From Thauera sp. GDN1 (GTDB taxonomy: Bacteria; Pseudomonadota; Gammaproteobacteria; Burkholderiales; Rhodocyclaceae), in NCBI RefSeq assembly GCF_029223545.1, contig NZ_CP097870.1, forward strand, positions 2,418,001 to 2,482,000: a stretch of 64,000 nucleotides of DNA. The letters are read 5' to 3'. Each line of letters starts with the position of its first letter. Positions within the stretch are counted from its first letter, which is position 1. Positions 18,942 through 28,254 of the stretch are shown one piece after another. The translations under genes and the position numbers were made by a program. The notes beneath the pieces were generated by a model. It was not told where the DNA came from, did not search any database, and saw only the letters and a program-made list of their open reading frames with translations.

Positions 18942-19786
18942 ACCTCACCCTCGTCCTCGTCGTCGTCGCCGTCACCATCGCGCTGCTGGTGTGGGCGCTG
19001 GCCGACATCGCCATCCGCCTGCTGCACGCCTGGCGCGACCGCTTCACGCGCGAGACCGGCTTCCACCTGCACGAGCTGTTCCTGTCCCTCGATCCGGCGC
19101 GCCTGTACACGCTGAACCTCGCGCTGACGCTGCTGATCGCCGGTGCGGCCTGGCTGCTCACCGCCAACTTCGTCGTCGCGCTGGTTGTCGCCACCGGGCT
19201 GGCCCTCGCCCCGGGCGCGGTCCTCCGCCGCCTGCGCGCGCGCCGCTGCGAACGCATCGAGCAGCAACTGCCCGACGCCCTGCAGATGCTCGCCGGCACT
19301 GCGCGTGCAGGACTGTCCCTGCCGGCGGCGCTGCGCCAGGTCACCACCGAGCTCGCCCCACCGCTGGCACAGGAGCTGCTGCTGGTGCAGCACGAGCAGC
19401 GCCTGGGGGTGAGCCTGGACGACGCGCTCGAGAACCTCGCCCTGCGCGTGCCGGCGCAGCCGGTCAAGCTGATGGTGTCGGCCATGCGCATCGCCAACGA
19501 GACCGGCGGCGGCCTGGCCGAAACGCTCGAGCGCACCGCCACCACGCTGCGCAGCCAGCAGGCGATGGAACTCAAGATCCGCGCACTCACCGCGCAAGGC
19601 AAGCTCCAGGCCTGGGTCGTCGGGCTGCTGCCGATCTTCCTGCTGTGGGTGCTCAGCCGGATGGAGCCGGACGCGATGGCGATGCTGTGGACCACGCGGC
19701 TGGGCTGGGGCGTGCTCGCCGCCGTGCTGGTCATGGAATTCATCGGCGTGCTGCTGATCCGCCGCATCGTCGCCATCGACATATGA
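18938..19786 (+). CDS. tadB: Inner-membrane platform protein TadB
   Basis: A 282-residue T2SSF-domain membrane protein that couples the ATPase to the pilin platform. Hydrophobic segments lie at about 3-25, 55-90 and two near the C-terminus. The central cytoplasmic domain has QLPDALQMLAGTARAGLSLPAALRQV and RIANETGGGLAETLERTATTLR, typical of the GspF/TadB fold. ATGA overlaps link it to cpaF upstream and tadC downstream. Confidence 0.92.
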   Translation: MNLTLVLVVVAVTIALLVWALADIAIRLLHAWRDRFTRETGFHLHELFLSLDPARLYTLNLALTLLIAGAAWLLTANFVVALVVATGLALAPGAVLRRLRARRCERIEQQLPDALQMLAGTARAGLSLPAALRQVTTELAPPLAQELLLVQHEQRLGVSLDDALENLALRVPAQPVKLMVSAMRIANETGGGLAETLERTATTLRSQQAMELKIRALTAQGKLQAWVVGLLPIFLLWVLSRMEPDAMAMLWTTRLGWGVLAAVLVMEFIGVLLIRRIVAIDI

Positions 19787-20697
19787 ACGCCGACACCTCG
19801 CCCCCGCTCCTCGCGCTCGATCCGGGCGTGATCATCGCCGCCATCGCGCTCGCCGCCGGCCTGTCGGTCGCACTGCTCGGCTGGCTGATCTCGCGCGCGG
19901 CGGCCAGCGTCCCGCGCCAGGACCGCGTGTGGCTCGATCCCCCGCCGCTCGCCTACCGCATCGTGTGGTGGCCGGTGCACTGGCTGGCGCACTACCTGCG
20001 TGCCGTGTTGCCGGAACGCCAGCTGCAGGCCAGCCTCGTGCGCCTGCGTCTGGGGGGACTCGACTACGCGCTGGATCCGGCCCAGTTCCTCGCCGGACAA
20101 CTGGTCTGGGCACTGCTGTGCGGCGCCTTCGGCGCGTGGCTGGCAAGCGCCTTCGCGCAACCGGTTCACTGGCCGCTGCTGGCCGGTTTCGCCAGCGGGT
20201 TCCTGCTGCCGCCGGTGTGGCTGCGCGACCGCATCGAGGTGCGTCGCCGCCACACCTTCAAGGCCCTGCCCTTCATGCTCGACCTGATCACCCTGTGCGT
20301 GGAATCTGGGCTGAACCTCAACAGCGCGCTCGCGCAGGCGGTGGCCAAGGGGCCGGCCAGCCCGCTCAGGGACGAGCTCGCCCGCCTGATGCGCGACGTG
20401 CGCGCGGGGCGTCCGCGCAGCGAAGCCCTGCGCGATCTCGCCGACCGGCTCGACATGGCCCCGGTGAGCAACTTCGTCTCCACCCTGATCCAGGCCGAGG
20501 CCACCGGCATGAGCCTCGGCCCCATCCTGCGCGCCCAAGCCGAGCAGCGCCGCACCGAGCGCTTCGCCGGCGCCGAGAAGCTCGCCATGCAGGCCCCGGT
20601 CAAGCTGCTGTTCCCCTTGCTGTTCTTCATCTTTCCGTGCGTGTTCGCGATCCTGATGTTCCCGATCGTGATGAAGTTCATGGCGGCGGGCGTATGA
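19783..20697 (+). CDS. tadC: Inner-membrane platform protein TadC
   Basis: A 304-residue second T2SSF-domain protein, the usual partner of TadB. The domain shows ALPFMLDLITLCVESGLNLNSALAQAV and SNFVSTLIQAEATGMSLGPILRAQAEQRR, with a C-terminal membrane pair (LLFPLLFFIFPCVFAILMFPIVMKF). It is coupled by 4-bp overlaps to tadB and to the DUF192-TadE gene. Confidence 0.92.
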   Translation: MNADTSPPLLALDPGVIIAAIALAAGLSVALLGWLISRAAASVPRQDRVWLDPPPLAYRIVWWPVHWLAHYLRAVLPERQLQASLVRLRLGGLDYALDPAQFLAGQLVWALLCGAFGAWLASAFAQPVHWPLLAGFASGFLLPPVWLRDRIEVRRRHTFKALPFMLDLITLCVESGLNLNSALAQAVAKGPASPLRDELARLMRDVRAGRPRSEALRDLADRLDMAPVSNFVSTLIQAEATGMSLGPILRAQAEQRRTERFAGAEKLAMQAPVKLLFPLLFFIFPCVFAILMFPIVMKFMAAGV

Positions 20698-22148
20698 GCG
20701 CATGCCCTGCATCTGCCCGTGGTCCGGTGCGCCCTGCCCCCGTGGCGCCGGTCTCGCAGCAGCCTGACGCGCCTCCGCCGCTGGCCATACAACGCGCCGA
20801 ACGCTGGTTCGACCGCCTGCGCGGCCTGCTCGGGTCGCCTCCGCCTGCGCCCGGCCACGCGCTGCTGATCGCCCCTTGCGCATCCGTCCACACCGCCTTC
20901 ATGCGCTATCCGATCGACGTCGTCTTTCTCGACCGCCGGGGCCGAATCCTCGAGGTGATCGAGGCCCTGCCGCCATGGCGAATGGCGGCGTGCTGGCGGG
21001 CTCGCCAGACCCTGGAGCTGGCCGCGGGCGAGGCGCGACGGCTCGGGCTGGCACCTGGCACGTCTGTCGTCATCCCGGACTCGATCGCACACGGCGCGAG
21101 CACCGTGGGAGCGGTCAAGCCCGCCCCCACAAACGCTACGCCGGCATCGTCTGCCGCTGCCTGTGCATCCGCGCAGGCGCCTTCAGAAACCGAGACGGCA
21201 GCCCGCCGTGATCCGGCGCCTCGCGCACAACGCGGCGCCACCCTGGTCGAGTTCGTCGTCGCCGGGCCGCTGGCGCTGTTCATCCTGCTCGTGCTGATGC
21301 AGTACGCGCTGCTCTTCCACGCCAGGAGCCAGCTCAACTACGCCGCCTTCGAGGCCGCCCGCGCGGGCACGGTCGCCAACGCGCGACTGCCGGCGATCCG
21401 CGCCGCCTTCGACCGCGCCATGACCGGCTATCACGGCGGCGGCACGACCACGGCCGAACTCGCCGCCGCGCGCAGCCGCGCCCTCGCCGAGGCCCCCTTC
21501 GCCCGCATCGAGATCCTCTCGCCCACCCGGGAGAGCTTCGACGATTATCACAGCCCGGCACTGGCGGCGCGCATGGGACTGAGCGCGCGCGTGATTCCCA
21601 ACACCAATCTCGCCCACCTCGACTGCCCCGTCGACCGCTCCGGCTGCGCACGCGACCCCGCCGGCAACGCCAGCGGACAGACACTGCAGGACGCCAACCT
21701 GCTCAAGTTGCGCATCACCTACGGCATCCCGGTGGCCAGGCAAATCCCGCTCGCCGGCCCCTTCATGGCCCGCGCGCTCGCCGTGCTCGACCCGAACGAC
21801 GGCGACGCCTTCCGCGCCGGCCTGGTCGCCGCCGGACGCATCCCGGTGGTGACGCACACGGTCATGCGCATGCAGTCGCCTGCAATCGAGGCGGGCAACG
21901 CGTCGCTTCCGGGCCCCGGCAATGCCGGCACGCCCAGCGATCCTGGGCCGCCGCCCGAGGGTCCGGGCCTGCCCGCCTGCCCGCTGACCGATCCGGCCTG
22001 CACCGAGCCTCCCGCCCCCGTGCCCGAACCGGAGCCCCTCCCCGATGGCTGCAATCCGCTCACCGATCCCGCCTGCTCGTCCTATCCCTCCTGCCAGGCC
22101 CCGGCCGACTGGCTCAGCGGCATCCCCGACGCTGCTCCGCGCCGCTGA
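20694..22148 (+). CDS. DUF192-TadE fusion protein
   Basis: One 484-residue reading frame with two parts. Residues about 30-130 form a DUF192 domain (RLRGLLGSPP, HTAFMRYPIDVVFLDRRGRI, LELAAGEARRLGLAPG). After an Ala/Pro-rich linker (about 135-180), a TadE-type pseudopilin begins: RAQRG then ATLVEFVVAGPLALFILL, with Glu186 at +5 of a G181|A cleavage site, a membrane helix and a periplasmic part ending in a Pro-rich, Cys-containing tail with two PLTDPAC repeats. DUF192 is usually a separate exported protein; here prepilin processing would cut it off on the cytoplasmic side. The linker contains a REP-like palindrome, which suggests two genes became joined. Confidence 0.8.
   Translation: MSACPASARGPVRPAPVAPVSQQPDAPPPLAIQRAERWFDRLRGLLGSPPPAPGHALLIAPCASVHTAFMRYPIDVVFLDRRGRILEVIEALPPWRMAACWRARQTLELAAGEARRLGLAPGTSVVIPDSIAHGASTVGAVKPAPTNATPASSAAACASAQAPSETETAARRDPAPRAQRGATLVEFVVAGPLALFILLVLMQYALLFHARSQLNYAAFEAARAGTVANARLPAIRAAFDRAMTGYHGGGTTTAELAAARSRALAEAPFARIEILSPTRESFDDYHSPALAARMGLSARVIPNTNLAHLDCPVDRSGCARDPAGNASGQTLQDANLLKLRITYGIPVARQIPLAGPFMARALAVLDPNDGDAFRAGLVAAGRIPVVTHTVMRMQSPAIEAGNASLPGPGNAGTPSDPGPPPEGPGLPACPLTDPACTEPPAPVPEPEPLPDGCNPLTDPACSSYPSCQAPADWLSGIPDAAPRR
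21105..21130. repeat. REP-like palindrome inside a coding linker
   Basis: GTGGGAGCGG (21105-21114), loop TCAAGC, CCGCCCCCAC (21121-21130); 9 of 10 arm positions pair. The left arm is identical to the core of the three intergenic REP copies at 2624, 3099 and 5273. It codes for residues about 138-146 of the DUF192-TadE protein, in the low-complexity linker. Confidence 0.55.
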
Positions 22149-22167
22149 GCACAAGGGCCCTCTACCC

Positions 22168-25100
22168 ATGACCTCGTCCCGGCAACCCATCCGCAGCATG
22201 CTGATCCGCGTCCTCCTTGGCCTGCTGCTCATGACCCCCGCAGCCGCGATCGCGCAGTTCTCGGCTGGCGGAGGGCAATCCCCGCCTCAATCCACGCTAT
22301 CGCAAAGCGATTGCCTTGCCGGCGATGGCGGCGATCCGGGCGCAAACCCGTGCGCAGGCGCCGGACCGGCGAGCCAGGAGGACGACAGCGGTGTCGAGCA
22401 CGGCGCGGGCAATCCGATCGACGTCCTCACCGGCAACAAGTACCAGCGCGAGACCGACCTTCCCGCCCTGCCCGGCGTGCTGGGCATCGAGATCGTGCGC
22501 CACTACAACAGCGCACAGGCGGGTACCGACGCGCCGCTCGGCCTGCTCGGGCGCGGCTGGCGGCTGTCCTACGAGACGGATCTGTACGCACTCGAGCACG
22601 AGCTGCACATCGTGCAGGCGGATGGCCGACGCCACGTCTTCACCCGGGACCCCAAGGCGCAGGACCGCTACACGAGTGCCGACCCGGCGCGCGGCTGGGT
22701 CACGAGCACGGCCTCCGCATCCCTTGAAGGACGGATGCGCTACCGGTGGACCTGGCCTGACGGACGCACGCTCGACTTCGATGCGCGCGGAAAACTCGTG
22801 CAGATCCGGGTACCCAGCGGCGAATTCCTCAGCCTCACGCGCGGCCCGCGTGGCGAGCTGATGAAGGTCACCGACCCGCAGGGGCGCAGCCTCAGCTTCG
22901 AGTACGCGCCCCGCGACCGCGCAGGTTTCCGCGGTGTCGTCGCGATCACCAGTCCGCTCGGGCGTTTCAGCTATGCGCACCAGAACGACCACGGCCGACC
23001 CGGATTGAGCAACCTCGTCGGCGTCACGCATCCGGACGGAGGCCTGCGGCGCTACCACTATGGCGCCGACGACGGCGAAGGGGCGCCGGCCTGGCCCCAC
23101 CACCTCACCGGTGTCAGCCTGGTCGACGCAGCGCCGGACGGTCGGCCAGAACACGCGCCGCAGCAAGAGCGCCTGTCGACCTACGCCTACGACCACCAGG
23201 GACGCGCCGTCATGAGTGTGCGCGGGGCGCCGCGGCGCGTGGACGGATCCGGCAAGACGCTACCCGGCACCGGCATCGAGCAGGTGGATCTGGACTTCCC
23301 GACCCCGGGCCGCACCGTGCTCACCAACGCCCTGGGCCAGCGCACCACCTACCGCCATGCCCTCGTCGGCGGCCAACCGCGCCTGCTGGAGATCATCGGT
23401 CCCGGCTGTGCCAGCTGCGGTGAAACCAGGCTGCGCTACGCCTACGACACGCTCGGCCGCACGATCGCGATCACCCGTCTCGACCTCGCCGCCAAGGCGC
23501 TCGCCACCACCACGATCGAACGCGACGCAGCCGGCCGCGTGCAGCGCGAGTCCCTCCGCCGCCATGCCGACGGCAAGCCCTCGCCGGTGCGCCAGATCGT
23601 TCGCTACGAGTACGCCGGCGATAGCCCGCGACCTGCGCTCGTCGCACGCCCAAGCGTCGTGCCCGGGCGCGAAGTTCAGCGCCGTTACACCTACAACGAG
23701 GCCGGGCAGCTCGCCCGCATCACCGAGACCGGCTTCAGCCCGCTCGACGCCTCGGGCGAGCCGATCGGGAGCGCCAGCGATGCCACCCCGATCGAACGCT
23801 CGACCACCTTCACCTACACCCGGATCAATGGGCGCTCGCTGCTGGCCGCGATCGATGGCCCGCTACCGAACGGGCCGCAGGCATCGCCGCTCGACTCCGA
23901 CATCACGACCCTGGAATGGGACGGGCAAGGAAACCACCCGGTGGCGGTCACGCAGCCCGGCGGGCGGCGGAGCACGCTCGAGCACGCGACGGCAACCGGA
24001 CTGCTGCAGGCGGTAACGAACCACGAGGGGTACGCGACCCGCTTTTCGTACGACCTGCACCAACGCGTCGTCACCGTGCGCAGCCACGGCCCGGGTGGGA
24101 CAAGGCAGCAGGAACGGCAGATCCGCTACGACGCCCTGGGACGTCCGGTCGAGTCACTGGACCCGGCGCGTCCGGCGTCGAACTGGCTGCGTGCATGGGA
24201 CGAGCGCGGTCGCCTGCTCTGGCACGCGAGCGCGCTGGGCGTCCTCGACCGCTTCTCCTACGACAACGAGGGGCGCCTGATCGAGCACGGCCGGCGCAGC
24301 GCCAGCTTCGACCGGACGCACTGGCGCCGTTACGATCATGAGGGCCGGGTCGAAGCCGTGCTGGACAACGCCGGGCGCGGCCGGCAATGGCATCGCGACA
24401 CCCACGGACGGCTGCAGTACGCTGTCGATGCCGACGGACTCGTCCATCCCGGCCCTGCAGCCCTTGCGCCGCGGACCAGGAGTCAGCCGCTGCCCCCCGC
24501 GCCCCGGACGCTTCACGACGACTTCGGACGTGCCGTGTGGAAGCAGGACGCCGACCGCGGTGCCGAAGTGCGCGAATACAATGCCGGCGACCGGCTCATC
24601 GCGATGCAGGATGCGCGCGGCAACCGCGCCCGATACGAGTACGACGTCCGCGGGCGCATCCACCGCCAGTCGATCACCGACGCCCGCAGCGGTACCGTCG
24701 AGGAAACCCGCTGGCACTACACCGGCGACCGTCTGAGCGAGATCCTTCATCCCACCCAGCGCGAACGCTACGAATACGATGCGAACGGATTTCGCAGCGC
24801 ACGCATCGTCACCCTGCCCACTGCACAGGGCGAGCTGACGACGGTCACCCGCTACGAACACGACGACTCGGGCCGGCTGATCGCAACCACGCTGCCCGAC
24901 GGCAGCCGCCTGCGCTACGAGCGCAACGGCCAGGGCCAGGTCGTCGCGTTGAAACGCGAAACGGCGGGCACGCCCTGGCTGCCCTGGATGAGCTCCGATC
25001 GGCTCATCGCCGGCGAGTTCGAGCGCGACCTCGCCGGCCTGCGCGGCTACGTGAGCGGCAACGGCATCCAGACCCTGTTGCAGCGCAGTCCCGAAGGCGT

Positions 25101-27414
25101 GCTCGCGCGCATCGTGCATCGCCACCACCGCCCCGAAACCAGCCGATCCGCAAGTAGGTCACTGCTCGAACACCGCTACGTCTGGGACGGACGCGGCAAC
25201 CTCCTGCACAGCCGCCAGCACGCAACTGGCGGTGGCGCCCAACCCGGCCTCACCAGCCACGCCTACGACCGTGGTAACCGCCTGCTCGCCTCCGTCCGGT
25301 GGCGGACGCGGAGCGACACCGTGGCCGAGCAGTCGGTGTGGCGCTTCGCCTACGATCCTGCCCAGCGCCGTGTTCTGGCGCAGCAGGATGTCGCTTCGCA
25401 GGATGAACTGCACGCCGGAACCCGGCGAGCCGCGTTCGAGCCCGGCTCCCACCGTCAGTCGCCCACGGCCGACCGCCTCGTTCGTCACGACGCCGGCGGC
25501 CAGCCCGAGCGGATCGGCGAGCGGGAATACACCTGGGACGCACGCGGCCGCCTCGTCGAGGTGCGCGTGCGCGGCGCGACGCTGGCCCGCTACGGCTACG
25601 ACCACCGCGGCCTGCGCAACACCCGGCAAACAGCTGGCGGAACGATCCACACCATCTACGACGAGCACCGCCAGCCTCTGGCCGAACTCGACACGAACGG
25701 ACGCATCCTGCGCCAGTACATCTGGCTGGCCGACCTGCCGCTGGCCGTCATCGACACCCCGCAGGGCATCGCCCCGGCCAAGGCCGATTCCACCCCCATG
25801 TCGGACTTCATGAACGAGATCGGAAAACTGCTGCGCGCGAGTTTCACCGAAGACGAAGCCATTGCCTGGCTGCACGCCAACCACCTCGGCGCCCCGGAGC
25901 TCGCCACCGGCGCGGACGGCCGGGTCCTGTGGCGGGCGACCTACGCCCCCTTCGGCGCCGCCAAGATCGAGAGCCAGGGATTCACGCTCAACCTGCGCCT
26001 GCCCGGCCAGCACTTCGACCCGGAGACCGGGCTGCACTACAACCGCGCGCGCTACTACGACCCCGAACTGGGCCAGTACCTCACTCCCGACCCCCTCGGC
26101 ACGCCCGACGGGCCGAATCCTTACGCATACGTCGCATTCAACCCCCTGCGCTACGTCGATCCGGATGGGCTGGTGCTGTTCGCGTTCGATGGCACGGGGA
26201 ACAGCGATGACCGCAACGATCCCGCGATGGCGGGCAGTGGCTTCAGCAACGTGGTTAACTTCCTGCGCGCCTACGAGGATGGAAATCGACGTTACGTGAG
26301 CGGGGTCGGCACGGTGCATCGCGACATCGAGTACGGCGACATCCGCCCCGAAGACTACGCGAGCCGCACCCTGCTGTGGTGGCTCACGCCCGGCGACCCG
26401 ACCTACATCAACGACATGGGTGGCAACTATTCCGGGCCGGCACGCATCGCCCGCATGATGCTGTACCTGCGCGACGAAGCGGACCAGCTCGAAGACGACG
26501 AGGTCCTGGACATCGACATCATCGGCTTCAGCCGCGGCGGCGCGCAGGCGCGCGATTTCGCCAACCGCATCGTCGCGGATGCGGCGGACTACGAGGGCGC
26601 GACCTACTACAGCTACACGAAGAAGGACGGCACGCCCGGTTGCCAGCCGGTCAACTTCCGCTTCATGGGTCTGTTCGACACGGTGCTATCGACCAACATG
26701 AGCGGAACGGGCTACAGGCTCGGCATTCCGGACAACTTCACGTATGTCGCCCAGGCCATCGCACTCAATGAGCATCGATCCGACTCTTTGCAGGAGTTCG
26801 GGTATCGCAACCCGAAACCGCACAGCATGCACTGGGGCGGATTCCCGCTGGAGTCCATCGGCGCCAGCAGCGACGAACCGGGGCAGATCCGCGTCGAGAA
26901 GGGCTTCATCGGGGCGCACGCGGACATCGGCGGGGGCTATCCGGACGATGAGCAGGGACTTTCTCTCGTCGCGCTGAACTGGATGGTCGAGCAGGCACGC
27001 CTGGCGGGTGTAAGTATGAAAAGTATCGATCCGATCCCCGCCCACGAAGTGGTGCTGCACGACCAGAGCAACGTGATTCAGGCGGGCAATCCGCAGAATG
27101 TGGTCCCCCGCCAGATGACCCAGGGCGACCTGCCCTGGATCGACTATGTCTTTCCCGAGGACCGCAGCGTCAATGGCGCCATCGCCGGGGATCGTCAGCG
27201 CAACATGGGCTTCGACAACGGCAGCTTGACGCACGCCGACACCCACCAGTTCATCACCTGGCGAGCGCGCGATATCGACCAGCTCGGCACTGGCTCAACC
27301 CTCGACCCTCGCGAACTCGACAACGTCACCGGCACGGTCGACATGCGGCAATATGTGAAATGGTTGTGCGCGAACGCCTATTTCGACAAGAACGCTCCTC
27401 AATGTGCTTCGTGA
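22168..27414 (+). CDS. Secreted RHS-repeat protein with C-terminal DUF2235 (Tle1-like) hydrolase domain
   Basis: A 1748-residue protein. A Sec signal peptide (SMLIRVLLGLLLMTPAAAIA, about residues 10-30) is followed by a DUF6531-like start (GNPIDVLTGNKYQRETDLP) and many RHS/YD repeats (e.g. YEYDVRGRIHRQSITD, RFSYDNEGRLIEHGR). The RHS core hallmark HFDPETGLHYNRARYYDPEL is near residue 1280, ending YVDPDGL near 1335. The C-terminal 410 residues begin LFAFDGTGNSDDRND and carry the nucleophile elbow GFSRGG (Ser1455), matching DUF2235/Tle1-type alpha/beta-hydrolases, which include phospholipase effectors. It starts 19 bp after the DUF192-TadE stop. The RHS shell probably encloses a toxic enzyme; activity is inferred. 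Confidence 0.88.
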   Translation: MTSSRQPIRSMLIRVLLGLLLMTPAAAIAQFSAGGGQSPPQSTLSQSDCLAGDGGDPGANPCAGAGPASQEDDSGVEHGAGNPIDVLTGNKYQRETDLPALPGVLGIEIVRHYNSAQAGTDAPLGLLGRGWRLSYETDLYALEHELHIVQADGRRHVFTRDPKAQDRYTSADPARGWVTSTASASLEGRMRYRWTWPDGRTLDFDARGKLVQIRVPSGEFLSLTRGPRGELMKVTDPQGRSLSFEYAPRDRAGFRGVVAITSPLGRFSYAHQNDHGRPGLSNLVGVTHPDGGLRRYHYGADDGEGAPAWPHHLTGVSLVDAAPDGRPEHAPQQERLSTYAYDHQGRAVMSVRGAPRRVDGSGKTLPGTGIEQVDLDFPTPGRTVLTNALGQRTTYRHALVGGQPRLLEIIGPGCASCGETRLRYAYDTLGRTIAITRLDLAAKALATTTIERDAAGRVQRESLRRHADGKPSPVRQIVRYEYAGDSPRPALVARPSVVPGREVQRRYTYNEAGQLARITETGFSPLDASGEPIGSASDATPIERSTTFTYTRINGRSLLAAIDGPLPNGPQASPLDSDITTLEWDGQGNHPVAVTQPGGRRSTLEHATATGLLQAVTNHEGYATRFSYDLHQRVVTVRSHGPGGTRQQERQIRYDALGRPVESLDPARPASNWLRAWDERGRLLWHASALGVLDRFSYDNEGRLIEHGRRSASFDRTHWRRYDHEGRVEAVLDNAGRGRQWHRDTHGRLQYAVDADGLVHPGPAALAPRTRSQPLPPAPRTLHDDFGRAVWKQDADRGAEVREYNAGDRLIAMQDARGNRARYEYDVRGRIHRQSITDARSGTVEETRWHYTGDRLSEILHPTQRERYEYDANGFRSARIVTLPTAQGELTTVTRYEHDDSGRLIATTLPDGSRLRYERNGQGQVVALKRETAGTPWLPWMSSDRLIAGEFERDLAGLRGYVSGNGIQTLLQRSPEGVLARIVHRHHRPETSRSASRSLLEHRYVWDGRGNLLHSRQHATGGGAQPGLTSHAYDRGNRLLASVRWRTRSDTVAEQSVWRFAYDPAQRRVLAQQDVASQDELHAGTRRAAFEPGSHRQSPTADRLVRHDAGGQPERIGEREYTWDARGRLVEVRVRGATLARYGYDHRGLRNTRQTAGGTIHTIYDEHRQPLAELDTNGRILRQYIWLADLPLAVIDTPQGIAPAKADSTPMSDFMNEIGKLLRASFTEDEAIAWLHANHLGAPELATGADGRVLWRATYAPFGAAKIESQGFTLNLRLPGQHFDPETGLHYNRARYYDPELGQYLTPDPLGTPDGPNPYAYVAFNPLRYVDPDGLVLFAFDGTGNSDDRNDPAMAGSGFSNVVNFLRAYEDGNRRYVSGVGTVHRDIEYGDIRPEDYASRTLLWWLTPGDPTYINDMGGNYSGPARIARMMLYLRDEADQLEDDEVLDIDIIGFSRGGAQARDFANRIVADAADYEGATYYSYTKKDGTPGCQPVNFRFMGLFDTVLSTNMSGTGYRLGIPDNFTYVAQAIALNEHRSDSLQEFGYRNPKPHSMHWGGFPLESIGASSDEPGQIRVEKGFIGAHADIGGGYPDDEQGLSLVALNWMVEQARLAGVSMKSIDPIPAHEVVLHDQSNVIQAGNPQNVVPRQMTQGDLPWIDYVFPEDRSVNGAIAGDRQRNMGFDNGSLTHADTHQFITWRARDIDQLGTGSTLDPRELDNVTGTVDMRQYVKWLCANAYFDKNAPQCAS

Positions 27415-27425
27415 GGCTCCACTGC

Positions 27426-28139
27426 ATGAATCCGAGACTTCCATCGCCGTCCCGCCGTGCCCTGCTGGCACTGGGCGCCCTTGTCCTCGCCGGCTGCCGA
27501 ACCGCACCGCCGCCGCCCGAGAAGCCGGTGACGCCGGAACAGGCCAGATACCTGGAGAGCCGCCAACGCATGCTGGAGCGATTCGGGCGGGCCGGCTTCG
27601 AACTGGTGGTCGATGCGATGCGGGGGCAGGAATTCCTGGGTGTCGAGTTCTTCCCCGAAAACGCCAAGTATGAGTTTTATGCCTCTAGCGTTCAGACCCT
27701 TAGAAATCAGACGAAGATGATGCTCTCCCAGCCCGTCCCCGAGCGCGTCCGCATCCTGTGGCGGGATTCTTCCGATCGGCGTTTCATCGAGGGCGTTGGC
27801 AGTCGCTACATTGGTCGAATCATCGGCGACGAAACCATCGAAGTCGGCTCCCGCATCCCGCAGGCGCTCATCGACGACCTCAAGCGCGACCCGCGCGGAA
27901 ACCTGCGCCTGAAGTTCCGCATGAGCAATCAGGGCACGCTGTTCGGCTGGGACATCCAGAGGCGCCCAGGATACGATCCGCGCGAACGCGACCGTAAGGG
28001 ACGGCCCCTCCATGTCAGCCCCGTCCATTCCTTTGCCGGCGGGGACTTTCGGGAGGCCGAGATCTCCAACGGCAAGGTCGTGCGCAAGGGCTGGTACATC
28101 GACAGGCGCACGGGACAGACAATCGAAACCGACTATTGA
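27426..28139 (+). CDS. Lipoprotein after the RHS gene, candidate immunity protein
   Basis: A 237-residue protein with a lipoprotein signal (LLALGALVLAGC, lipobox Cys at about residue 22) and a Pro-rich start of the mature part (RTAPPPPEKPVTPEQ). The family is not recognised. The start at 27426 has GAGG overlapping the RHS stop 9 nt upstream, so it is coupled to RHS. Immunity proteins for Tle-type lipases are commonly periplasmic lipoproteins, hence the proposed role. A short AT-rich stretch (27660-27725) with codons rare in the neighbourhood (TTT, TAT, TCT, AGA, AAT) hints at foreign origin. Confidence 0.7.
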   Translation: MNPRLPSPSRRALLALGALVLAGCRTAPPPPEKPVTPEQARYLESRQRMLERFGRAGFELVVDAMRGQEFLGVEFFPENAKYEFYASSVQTLRNQTKMMLSQPVPERVRILWRDSSDRRFIEGVGSRYIGRIIGDETIEVGSRIPQALIDDLKRDPRGNLRLKFRMSNQGTLFGWDIQRRPGYDPRERDRKGRPLHVSPVHSFAGGDFREAEISNGKVVRKGWYIDRRTGQTIETDY

Positions 28140-28254
28140 AACCCCGCTCGCGTGTCACCTGCGGCGCGAGGCGGCCCACGTCCCTCTTCGGGATTGTCGA
28201 TGCCCCCGTATCCCCTCCTGCACCCCGACAAGCACGCAAGCGCATGGAGACCGA

